From: Paramoeba atlantica
Lineage: Eukaryota > Discosea
DNA length: 64,000 nt
Direction of reading: 5' to 3'
Assembly (NCBI GenBank): GCA_977017575.1
Contig: CDRNVI010000044.1
Coordinates: 124,001 to 188,000, forward strand
Shown: one piece after another, positions 48,364 to 57,074 of the stretch
Position numbering within the stretch: position 1 is the first letter of the stretch
Layout: each line of letters begins with the position of its first letter
Program-made: the position numbers and the translations under genes
Notes under the pieces: generated by a model
Seen by the model: only the letters and a program-made list of their open reading frames with translations
Database searches by the model: none
What the model was told of the DNA's origin: nothing

Positions 48364-49986
48364 ATGGAGCCAACTCTACCACCGAAAAGTCAGTCTCCTC
48401 TTTGGACCGATGAGACGTTATCGCAGTCCTCTTCTTCAGACTACACGGACACTGATTCCTCCTCCAGTAAGATTACCACGCACGTGGGTGTGATGTTGCG
48501 TGCCCTCGAAGACAGCACTGGTCATGGTACGATATACAGCACGATCATCTCTATTCTATCCACCGTGATAGGAGGCGGAGTGTTTGCCCTCTCTGCGGCG
48601 TTCCACTACTCTTCTCTGTTTCCCGGAATTCTTATGCTGCTCTACGTGGGAGCTCTCAGCTTTGCGAGCATGAAACTCATTGTCAAAATGTCGGAGTACA
48701 CGCAAGAGTTTTCCTACATGGGCATTTGCCGCGCCGCGTTTCAGCATGATACGGAAAATCCGATTGTCACGCTCAAGGAACATGATCATGAGAATGCTCC
48801 AGCAAGGAGATTTACCCCTATTGCCACTCGTGATGCCTCTATTCAAGAGGACTCCATCACAGAGATTCCCCCATCGGAGACACACCTGACCACACCAAAG
48901 ACATCGATAAAGGGCACCGCTACGACACTCCGAGAACTGCAGGCACATCAAAGCGCAGCACTGCGCTCTCCACAATCTCACTCACTTCGTCGTAGCTCAC
49001 CACGAAAAGAGTACATGAGCTACATCGCCGAGGCTACCATCTTACTCTATACCTTTGGAGCATCCGTGATGTTCGTTCTCATCATCGCTGATTCCATGCA
49101 ACCACTGGCCGCACAATGGATGCACTTCTCTGGTTTCTTCGCGGATGGCCGGTTTTGGATTCTTGCCACTTTCCCCCTGCTCTTCGCGTTGACCTGTGCA
49201 AGACATCTCACCGAGCTCCGCATTAGTTCCCTGCTCGCGTTCGTCACGGTTCTCTACGTCGGGTTTCTTGTGTTAGTTTACTACGTCAAACGCGCAGTTG
49301 AGCTTCAGCACTGCCTGATCGCAGACGCCCCTACCCGGGTGAATCAGTGGACTGCGGACCTTAGCAAAGCGATTCCGCTACATGCGGTAGCCTACGGGGT
49401 CCACTACAACCTCCCCGCGCTGTACCATGAGCTCCGGCACCGCTCGGTGGCTCGTATGGATCGGGCGCTCTACCCCTCCATGGTGATTATTGTGCTTTTT
49501 TACCTCCAAATCGGTATCTGCGGGTATCTTTACTTTGGGGAGACAATTCTCTCCCATGGTGGGGATTTGCTCGCGCAGTACCCCGCCGATGACACCTGGG
49601 TGAATGTCGGGCGGCTGATTATGTTGCTGCACTTCGCGTGTGTCTACCCGCTGTGTACGGTGAGCTGTCGACGCTCACTGAACACGTTTTTGTTTGGAGG
49701 GGATCAGCATGTCTCGACACCGTTACGGGTGCTGGAGGCATTTCTGATTGTTGGGGTCTCCTGCGGGTTGGCGGTGGCGGCCAGTAGCATATCCGTGGTG
49801 CTGGGGTTCTGTGGGTCCCTGTTTGGGGTGCATATTATCATGACTTATCCAGCGTTGATGTACTGGCGTCTATTCCGCGGGAGCCTCCGTCCCCATGAGT
49901 ATGTGGGGCTTTCGGTGCTTATTGCCTCCGGGATTTTGTTTTGTATCGCGGGCACCGTGGTACAGATAAAAGATCTCGGCGGGTGA
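48364..49986 (+). CDS. amino-acid transporter, AAAP/SLC38-like (paralogue 2)
   Basis: This 540-residue permease is the longest of the three. The glycine block is VIGGGVFALSAAF in helix 1. A hydrophilic loop of about 90 residues (about 132-218, Thr/Ser/Arg-rich) separates the second and third helices where paralogue 3 has about 35. Later helices (ATILLYTFGASVMFVLIIADS, FWILATFPLLFALTC, a final LIASGILFCIAGTVV) match paralogue 3 closely, as do HYNLPALYHEL and MLLHFACVYPL. The Ser-rich N-terminus (about 60 residues) looks cytosolic and could be a phosphorylation region. Substrate unknown. Confidence 0.92.
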   Translation: MEPTLPPKSQSPLWTDETLSQSSSSDYTDTDSSSSKITTHVGVMLRALEDSTGHGTIYSTIISILSTVIGGGVFALSAAFHYSSLFPGILMLLYVGALSFASMKLIVKMSEYTQEFSYMGICRAAFQHDTENPIVTLKEHDHENAPARRFTPIATRDASIQEDSITEIPPSETHLTTPKTSIKGTATTLRELQAHQSAALRSPQSHSLRRSSPRKEYMSYIAEATILLYTFGASVMFVLIIADSMQPLAAQWMHFSGFFADGRFWILATFPLLFALTCARHLTELRISSLLAFVTVLYVGFLVLVYYVKRAVELQHCLIADAPTRVNQWTADLSKAIPLHAVAYGVHYNLPALYHELRHRSVARMDRALYPSMVIIVLFYLQIGICGYLYFGETILSHGGDLLAQYPADDTWVNVGRLIMLLHFACVYPLCTVSCRRSLNTFLFGGDQHVSTPLRVLEAFLIVGVSCGLAVAASSISVVLGFCGSLFGVHIIMTYPALMYWRLFRGSLRPHEYVGLSVLIASGILFCIAGTVVQIKDLGG

Positions 49987-50303
49987 TGTGGAAAACGAGA
50001 CTGTAGCATTTTCGTTTTCAAAGATGTAGTCGACTCTTGCTTTTGGAGTCATAGAACCGCTAGAAATAGCTCTTGAACCACTAGACGTAGAGCTAGAGTG
50101 CATACAGCTAGAGTATAACACACATGTTCCTACGTTACTTTATGAGAATAAAAATATATACCATCGAAAAATTGAACCTATCACGACCTCATACGTAGGT
50201 TTGTTTTTCGCACACGAATTTACCTTTTCAACTTTACCGTTCTTCAACTTGTTCTCAGAGTGTCGTAAATAGATTTTAACTCCTCTTTCGTACTACTCAA
50301 CCC
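49987..50303. other. intergenic, no gene seen
   Basis: A 317-bp spacer between transporter paralogues 2 and 3. There are loose repeats of CTAGA(A/C)-type words (50057-50107) and a pyrimidine-rich leader near the end. Confidence 0.45.
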
Positions 50304-51716
50304 ATGACGAAACACGATCCTCACGCTACACAAATCGAGGACGATGACACTTGTGGTATCATTGAGAACTGCAACGTCTCCGAGGCCCCTGAATCGGAAG
50401 TCGTCAAGGTTCCTGTGCACAACGAGGGCCACGGTACAGTCGCGACGACGATTATCACCGTACTGTGCAACGTCATCGGAGGTGGTGTCCTTGCCCTCTC
50501 CGTCGCGTTCCACTTTGCCTCCCTGATACCCGGAATTTTGCTCCTGTTGTACACTGGCTTCCTTAGCTTCTCCGCGATGCGCTTTTTGGTTCGCCTCGCG
50601 CAGCACACCCAGCAGTTCACCTACATGGGTCTCTGCCGCTATGCCTTCGAGGGAGGAAAGCCCCACTCGTTGACGGACTCTCCCGACACCCCAGCGGAGA
50701 TCGTCACCGACGGCAAACCCTCCAAGCTCCGTTTCATGCGCATCGTCGCCGAGGGTACCATCCTGCTCTACACCTTTGGGTGTGCCGTGATGTACATCGT
50801 GGTCATCGGGGACTCCATGCAACCTCTCGCCGCATCCTGGATGAGCCTCACCGGGTTCTACGCCGACGCCCGTTTCTGGATCATCTGCACCGCCCCCCTT
50901 CTCTTCGTCCTCTCCTGCGCCAAACACATCACGGAGCTTAAATTCAGCTCCATCGTCGCCTTCGGCACCATCTTCTACGCCGGGGTCGCGGTGGCGATTC
51001 GTTACATTGCCAGCGCACACACCCAAGGCGCCCTCATCACCGCCGCCGTCCCCGAGAGTGTCCGCGTCGCCTCCATCACCTCCGACTTCTGCCGTGCCAT
51101 CCCGCTCCTCACCGTGTGCTTCGGCATGCACTACAACATCCCCCCGCTGTACCACGAGCTCCAGAAGCGCTCCGTGAAGCGCATGGACCGGGCCCTGATC
51201 CCCGCCTTCTCCACGATCACGCTGTTCTACCTCGTGCTCGGGACCATGGGGTACCTCTACTTCGGCGCCGACGTGCGCAACCACGGGGGGGATCTGCTAG
51301 CGCAGTACCCGCAGAACGACCTGCTGATTAACATTGGGCGGCTGGTGATGCTGCTGCACTTCGCCTGTGTGTACCCGTTGTTGGCGGTGGGGTGTCGTCG
51401 GTCGTTTAACCTGTTCATGTTTGAGGGGGATAGCCATGTGTCGATGTGGACCCGGGTGGCGGAGGCGTTTACGATTGTGGCGCTTTCGTCGTTGCTGGCG
51501 GCGTTGTCGAGTGGGATTTCCCAGGTGCTGGCGTTTATTGGGTCGTTGTTTGGGCTTCATATTATTATGACGTTTCCTGCGGTGATGTACTACCGGGTGT
51601 TTAAGAACACAATGAGTACGTGGGAGCGCGTGTTGTGCTGGGTCACGATTGTGTCTGGGATTGTGTTCTCGATTGCGGGGTTCACGACGCACTTGGTTTG
51701 CACGATCACAAAGTAA
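50304..51716 (+). CDS. amino-acid transporter, AAAP/SLC38-like (paralogue 3)
   Basis: This 470-residue permease has the helix-1 block VIGGGVLALSVAF and shares long stretches with paralogue 2, for example MLLHFACVYPL and GSLFGLHIIMTFPAVMYYR. Its N-terminus is acidic (EDDDTCG). It is the most GC-rich of the three, with C-ending codons to about 51260 and G-ending codons afterwards. The close pairing with paralogue 2 suggests the latest duplication produced these two. Transport substrate unknown. Confidence 0.93.
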   Translation: MTKHDPHATQIEDDDTCGIIENCNVSEAPESEVVKVPVHNEGHGTVATTIITVLCNVIGGGVLALSVAFHFASLIPGILLLLYTGFLSFSAMRFLVRLAQHTQQFTYMGLCRYAFEGGKPHSLTDSPDTPAEIVTDGKPSKLRFMRIVAEGTILLYTFGCAVMYIVVIGDSMQPLAASWMSLTGFYADARFWIICTAPLLFVLSCAKHITELKFSSIVAFGTIFYAGVAVAIRYIASAHTQGALITAAVPESVRVASITSDFCRAIPLLTVCFGMHYNIPPLYHELQKRSVKRMDRALIPAFSTITLFYLVLGTMGYLYFGADVRNHGGDLLAQYPQNDLLINIGRLVMLLHFACVYPLLAVGCRRSFNLFMFEGDSHVSMWTRVAEAFTIVALSSLLAALSSGISQVLAFIGSLFGLHIIMTFPAVMYYRVFKNTMSTWERVLCWVTIVSGIVFSIAGFTTHLVCTITK

Positions 51717-52230
51717 GATTATGAAATGGAAAAGAAAAAGGAAAGTGGGAAAGTGATGGAGATAAGACCGGGTGGTGTAGCCCGTATGGGATACGTATTT
51801 TGTAAAGGAGATAAATTGTTTTGGGCGTTTTAGTCTTTTTGTAGTTGGTAATGCAGAAAATGGTTATAATGGAGTCTTTTTTGATGGACACAAGTAATGC
51901 GAAGGATGATTAAGAAATAATTCTCTTTGTTTAGCCTGTCACTTGATTTCTGCTTAGCCGGTGTTTAGAATTATAGGCTAAAGGAGACTCATGAGCGCTG
52001 GGCTTTTCGTGGATGGCTAAAGGATTTCTTAGGTTTACATTCAAGGAATATATTCCTATTCTTTGCTTATTACCTTGGGAGGAATTATTTATTGAAAAAA
52101 TATATGGATTCTTGAGATTAGGTGCACGTAAGTTAATGTTTCGTTCGTGGTACAAGAACCCTTTGTTGACGTGCATATTCGTTTAATATGTATTATAGCA
52201 TACCATAGAGTATACTCACTACTCGCATTA
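51717..52230. other. intergenic, no gene seen
   Basis: A 514-bp AT-rich spacer. No gene, RNA gene or mobile element is recognised. Confidence 0.45.
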
Positions 52231-52791
52231 ATGGGACAATCACAGAGCCACAATAAGGACCTCGCCGATGGATCGTCACTTGTCGTGAAACTTCCCCCTA
52301 GAAACCTTACCGATGGAAGCGACGTGAAAATTCTTCTTAGTGGCCAAGTAATCTCATTTATTCCTCTTGAAGATTTATGTCGTGCGGAGGAAGTTTGTTT
52401 TGAATGGCATAAATGGATTCGACATCAACCCAGCTCTCAGTTTCGGCACTACGAGCACACTCAACGCCTGATGTGGGGTCCAGACTGGAGCACGAAACGA
52501 ACCACATTAACGAAATCTGAAAAAGCCAAAGACTGGAAAATGGAGCACTTAAAGGAGTATCGGAAGCTGCATACCGTCTCAAGAAGCCCTGGGCGCGTTG
52601 CTGCCCCTGTGCTGTCCAATGTTCGTCCATTGAACGAGAAGAAACTGCCCCCAACTCATTTTCAGAATGTAACTCCAGTACGTGAGGTATCCAGTCCAGG
52701 ATTTCGAACACCCAAGGCAAAGGGAAAGGTGCAAAAAGGGAAGGTGAATCGATGGATCAGAATGGCACTAGGAACTTCGAGTGAGGAATGA
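52231..52791 (+). CDS. F-box-like protein with possible myristoylation site
   Basis: This 186-residue protein begins MGQSQSHNKD, a good N-myristoylation context (Gly2, Ser6). An F-box-like segment follows (about 33-66: ILLSGQVISFIPLEDLCRAE then VCFEWHKWI), as in proteins that recruit substrates to SCF ubiquitin ligases. The remainder is basic and contains Pro/Ser/Lys-rich stretches with no known fold. The frame is open upstream but the first ATG is at 52231. The F-box match is by pattern only. Confidence 0.6.
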   Translation: MGQSQSHNKDLADGSSLVVKLPPRNLTDGSDVKILLSGQVISFIPLEDLCRAEEVCFEWHKWIRHQPSSQFRHYEHTQRLMWGPDWSTKRTTLTKSEKAKDWKMEHLKEYRKLHTVSRSPGRVAAPVLSNVRPLNEKKLPPTHFQNVTPVREVSSPGFRTPKAKGKVQKGKVNRWIRMALGTSSEE

Positions 52792-53323
52792 AATATCTGT
52801 TCGGAATTCCCAATTTGTAGACTCATGTAGCATTTCGTTCTAGGAGACCCAACAAATTTTGTACAAATACTTTAGGTTAGTCTTAGAAGAAGAATCTTTT
52901 AGATTCTTGTAAACTTTATTGTTCTAACGAGTAACGAAGAAGGCGAATAAGTAGAACGAGTAAGTAGCGAATAATAAGAAGGCAAGTATATTAAATACTT
53001 GCACTGACCATAATCATAATAAAATATTAAGGTTAATTGAATTATAATGGTGCCCAATGACCATATTTTTAAGAGCATTGCGAGCGCTACATTAATTAAA
53101 CAGAATAGCGTATCTGATCTTCCATCAATCAATCTGTTTAGAGATTTTATTTGTTTTATCCAATGATCACGACACGCACAGCAGATACTACGGCTAGACC
53201 CTGTCTGCGTTACGTTGAATAATTCACAGAATGCAGTACGTAATCCACGTGAAATTGTTTTTGTACATATCCCACATGTGAAAATACATGTGGGAAAAAT
53301 GCGCGTGAAAATAGCACTCCCTG
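52792..53323. other. AT-rich intergenic with a small hairpin near its end
   Basis: No gene is seen in these 532 bp. Repeated words of the type GAGTAA(G/C)GAA lie at about 52928-52975. A hairpin CCCACATG/CATGTGGG (53271-53278 with 53287-53294, 8-base loop) lies 30 bases before the XPF start codon. Confidence 0.5.
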
Positions 53324-56092
53324 ATGCACTTTGCGTCTCACTATAGTGAAATTCTAGAAAAAGCTATTGGTCGAAGCAGCTTGCTTATCACGGCTCGGGG
53401 GATTGGCGTCGAGCACGTTGTATGCCACTTATGCCGCGGCTATCAAGATGCGCGCCACTTTCTGGTCGTTTTAGGTCTCTCCGATGAGGAGCGTATACTT
53501 CACTGTGTGGCTAAATACATTCGAGAAGAGGACTCCAAGGCACTGGTGCATGTGATTACGTCCACTTCCAGCATTCGCGATCGGGTGGATATGTATCTTA
53601 AAGGAGGAATTTTTGTTTTGTATAGTGCGAAACCTATTCTCATGGATATTTTGCATGAGCGCATCTCACCACTCCGGGTGCAGGGAATTGTAATGCTACG
53701 TGCGCATTCCCTCGTTAATGCCGACAGCGGATCGGAGCTCTTTTTACTTCACTATTTACGTCAAATCAGCGGAAATCGTGTTTTTTTCTGTGCTCTATCT
53801 GAGACCCCAGAGGCATTCATCGGTCCAGGTCGTCTGGCCCAGATCATGTCCTCCGTGTTACACTGCTCGGAGGTGTATCTCTACCCACGTTTTCACGTCT
53901 CGCTGAAGAAATCGTTAGAGAAAAAGCCTATTCTATTCACAGAGGTTCGAGTCTCAATGCCTCCTGCCATGCGAGCCGTACAAACGACTTTGCTCTCTAT
54001 GATTACGGAACTGATTCACGATCTCAGGACACGGACAAGTTCAAGTGGTTGTTTGAACAACGAAGAGTTGTCGATTGAACACGCAGTGTCCGGTGTCCTC
54101 TTCAGGAGCTGTCGGAAAGCCATGAATGCCTCGCGCGGGCGAGCAAAAAGTATGAAAGGCATTTGGTCGAGCGCGATGTACTCACTGCTGGAGTCCCTTG
54201 AAGATATCGTTAGTTTGTTGCACAAACTTTATCTTTTGCCACCACCTCTTTTTCAAAGATACTGTGAAAACTTTTTGTCTATTGCGCGACAAGACGGTGT
54301 TCATGTCGCCTCGTGGCTTCATTGCAAACAAGCTCACCGGCTCATACCTGCTGCACATGACTGGAAACGTGCGTATGAGCAAAATCAACAAAAGGAGGAA
54401 GACGACGGCACGGTAGCAAAACGGCTCAAAACATCGAAGGACGAGGATCCTTCACAGGATAGATTTCAAGGCGACTTTGTTTCAAAAGAGCACGCCGTTC
54501 TCTCTATCTTGCGTAAACTTGAGAGGCAGGGACGACATAGCTTGGTCGTGTTATCAGGTTGGTCCGGGACAAGCCCGATGGTTTCATCCTCAGTTCAGGA
54601 TGGTAACATGGAGGGCGACTATGACGGGGATTGGAGTCCTGCATACGCTCTTCAGAAGTTTACTTCCTCCTCTGCGTGTTACGGTGTGTGTCGGGAACTC
54701 CCGCTCACTTTTGGATGGAGACAACATAATAAACATATTTTCTATGATATTGCAGAATATGCCGACACTAATCTACTCAGTGTAAACAAGAGTTCTTTGT
54801 TGGAAAACAATAAAAAAGGAATCTCTAGTAGCTCTTTATCGTCTCAGAATAAGAATCTTGCCCTCGTCGATAGTATTATTCTTTGCGGGATCGATCTCGC
54901 AACAGTACGACGCCTGGAAGTAGCCCAGGCATTAGCCCCTGCAATGGAACTCCATGTGTTCGCCGTGTCTTACGATGGAAGTATAGAGCAAATGTTATAC
55001 CTTCACGCCGTGAAATCGGAACGTGAAGCATTTCAAGAACTTGTGGCATCGAAGTCCAACCTTGTCCTTCCCTCAGTTGACATTCCAGCTTCTTGTGGCA
55101 CAAAAGAGTTGACAACAATTACTCTGGATGGCATGGTGGATACTTCGAGCGAATTTACCGAGAAAACGCCAACAGAACAAGAGGCTGTAGGTGCAGATGA
55201 CGATACACAACCTCAGAAATATTCCTCCACCCAGGATGTGACGAATTCAAATACCAGTCCTTCTGAGAAAAAAAGCTCTGCGTTTCTTGGTAGTGGTATC
55301 ATAATAGTCGATGAGAGAGAATTTCGAAGCAATTTACCCTACCACCTCTGTCGAACCACAAATTTTAAGGTTATTCCCCGAACGTTAAAATGTGGAGACT
55401 ATTTGCTTTCGGGGGACATTGCTGTTGAAAGAAAATCTGCTGTAGATCTGGAAACGTCGCTTTTTAGTGGACGCCTGTATGACCAACTGGTTGAAATGTC
55501 GAAAAGTTATTCGGCCTGCGTTCTGCTAATTGAAGCTGCAGCTAGTTCAGCTGATCGCTGGTACTCAGGATTCCAGAAAGAAACTCTACCGGGAAAACAT
55601 CCTGGCATGACGCAAGATCGTGTGGTTTCTGCTCTTCTTCGAGACGAAAAGATGATTGATCGGCTGGCGTTGCTGGCAGTAAGGTTTCCCACTCTACGCG
55701 TGTTCTGGACTTTGGGAGGTGCTGATTCAGCCCGCCTGTTTCAGGCAATCAAGAAAGGCCTCCCAGAGCCAGCGATCCCCGAAGATAAAGGTATCGTTAT
55801 TAACGAAGCTACATCGACTGCAGCAAAGCAAGTTGCAGGGAGAGTGCTAAGTCTTAAGTCTGTCGACGACAGCGACGCCGAGTCTCCTTCTTCCACTTCC
55901 GCTCTTGAGCTTCTTATGAAACTCCCTGGTGTATCCAGGACGAACGTTTCAGGTATCGTTCGACATTTTCCAACCTTGCGACACCTTGCTAGAGCCTCCA
56001 AAACAGACTTGTGCGCCTCTGTTAGTCAGAGTGACGCAATCATTCTGTATGAGGCTTTGCATACTACTGGGGATGTAAACGAAAAAGATTGA
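53324..56092 (+). CDS. XPF/ERCC4/Rad1 structure-specific endonuclease subunit
   Basis: This 922-residue protein is the catalytic partner of ERCC1 in nucleotide excision repair and interstrand crosslink repair. The N-terminal half is the degenerate SF2 helicase-like domain of XPF (GGIFVLYSAKPILMDIL, GIVMLRAHSL). The nuclease domain starts at about residue 655 with VDEREFRS (D663). Its signature ERKSAVD (E702, R703, K704, D708) matches the ERKx3D metal site. A helix-hairpin-helix pair (LMKLPGVSRTNVSGIVRHF, about 865-915) closes the protein. A low-complexity linker (about 600-650) separates the two halves. Length is typical of the family. The start at 53324 is the first ATG in frame. Confidence 0.96.
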   Translation: MHFASHYSEILEKAIGRSSLLITARGIGVEHVVCHLCRGYQDARHFLVVLGLSDEERILHCVAKYIREEDSKALVHVITSTSSIRDRVDMYLKGGIFVLYSAKPILMDILHERISPLRVQGIVMLRAHSLVNADSGSELFLLHYLRQISGNRVFFCALSETPEAFIGPGRLAQIMSSVLHCSEVYLYPRFHVSLKKSLEKKPILFTEVRVSMPPAMRAVQTTLLSMITELIHDLRTRTSSSGCLNNEELSIEHAVSGVLFRSCRKAMNASRGRAKSMKGIWSSAMYSLLESLEDIVSLLHKLYLLPPPLFQRYCENFLSIARQDGVHVASWLHCKQAHRLIPAAHDWKRAYEQNQQKEEDDGTVAKRLKTSKDEDPSQDRFQGDFVSKEHAVLSILRKLERQGRHSLVVLSGWSGTSPMVSSSVQDGNMEGDYDGDWSPAYALQKFTSSSACYGVCRELPLTFGWRQHNKHIFYDIAEYADTNLLSVNKSSLLENNKKGISSSSLSSQNKNLALVDSIILCGIDLATVRRLEVAQALAPAMELHVFAVSYDGSIEQMLYLHAVKSEREAFQELVASKSNLVLPSVDIPASCGTKELTTITLDGMVDTSSEFTEKTPTEQEAVGADDDTQPQKYSSTQDVTNSNTSPSEKKSSAFLGSGIIIVDEREFRSNLPYHLCRTTNFKVIPRTLKCGDYLLSGDIAVERKSAVDLETSLFSGRLYDQLVEMSKSYSACVLLIEAAASSADRWYSGFQKETLPGKHPGMTQDRVVSALLRDEKMIDRLALLAVRFPTLRVFWTLGGADSARLFQAIKKGLPEPAIPEDKGIVINEATSTAAKQVAGRVLSLKSVDDSDAESPSSTSALELLMKLPGVSRTNVSGIVRHFPTLRHLARASKTDLCASVSQSDAIILYEALHTTGDVNEKD

Positions 56093-56217
56093 TATGTCTC
56101 TTTGTTTCACCACATTTCACGTTTTTCAACACAAATGCTTGAATACTGTAAATGAACAAATAGAACGGATTGAAAACTATTTAGAGTTTCTTTTCTTGTA
56201 TTTTTTCTTAGCTTCAC

Positions 56218-56856
56218 ATGGGCCTTACACGCTCTCGTCTCCACAAGAGACGCGTTTCCGGAGGAAAAATGTCGGTCCACCGCAAGAAGAAGAAGTACGA
56301 ACTTGCTCGACTACCAGCAAACACTCGTCTGCTACCCGAAACTCGTGTCCGTAAAGTACGGGTTCGAGGAGGAAACACAAAGTTTCGAGCCCTGCGACTT
56401 CACGAAGGGAACTTTGCGTGGGGTTCCGAAACTATCACCAGGCGATGCAAAATTCTTGACGTGGTCTACAACGCGACGTCTAATGAGCTCATCCGAACAA
56501 AGACCCTCGTGAAGGGTTGCGTCGTCTCTGTTGATGCCGCCCCATTTCGAGACTGGTACTTCAAGTTCTACGGGGTACACCTGGGTAAGAAGAAGAGCGA
56601 AGGAGAGAGTAAGGATGCCACTCACAAGGAGGAGGCCGCATCTCTCCCGAAGTCTCGTCAACGTGTCCTGTCCCAACACTCCAAGCGCGCTGTTCATCTG
56701 GACAAGACATTGGAACACCAATTTCGCGTTGGTCGTGTGCTTGCAAAGATCACTTCGCGTCCTGGTCAAGTTGGACGTTCAGATGGACAACTCCTGGAGG
56801 GTACAGAGCTTCAATTCTATTTGAAGAAGACCGAGAAGAAGAGCAAGAAAAAATAA
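56218..56856 (+). CDS. RPS8: small ribosomal subunit protein eS8 (RPS8)
   Basis: This 212-residue basic protein matches eS8 throughout: MGLTRSRLHKRRVSGGK at the start, ELARLPANTR, VRGGNTKFRALRL, GNFAWGSE, DVVYNATSNELIRT and the C-terminal SRPGQVGRSDGQLLEG block. The central insert (about 120-160, rich in Lys, Glu and Ala) is the eukaryote-specific region. The start follows a pyrimidine tract that ends TTTTTTCTTAG six bases before the ATG. An AATAAA lies at 56894-56899. It is 125 bp after XPF. Confidence 0.97.
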   Translation: MGLTRSRLHKRRVSGGKMSVHRKKKKYELARLPANTRLLPETRVRKVRVRGGNTKFRALRLHEGNFAWGSETITRRCKILDVVYNATSNELIRTKTLVKGCVVSVDAAPFRDWYFKFYGVHLGKKKSEGESKDATHKEEAASLPKSRQRVLSQHSKRAVHLDKTLEHQFRVGRVLAKITSRPGQVGRSDGQLLEGTELQFYLKKTEKKSKKK

Positions 56857-57074
56857 GACGAACTATGTAAGATGAGCTGCAAGTAAAGTAGGCAATAAAG
56901 CATGTACTTCACCAAGTGATAAGAAACATATTGTACTAGATCTCCACTATGATACTGTTTATGAAAGCTCTTAAAAATAATCATATATTAAAATTACGCG
57001 TAAAGACACATTGTGTAACTATGGATTCTTTTTCTTTTGACAAAGAGGCACTCATCTTCTGTATTTTACTCTTG

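Noticed and set aside
50244-51284. 346-codon minus-strand frame opposite transporter paralogue 3
   Set aside because: It is Gly/Glu/His-rich with no domain and fully overlaps a clear permease.
56190-56217. Trans-splice acceptor (pyrimidine tract plus AG) before the eS8 gene as proof of spliced-leader processing
   Set aside because: The site looks good here, but most other genes have pyrimidine-rich leaders with no AG before the ATG, so a general claim is not supported.
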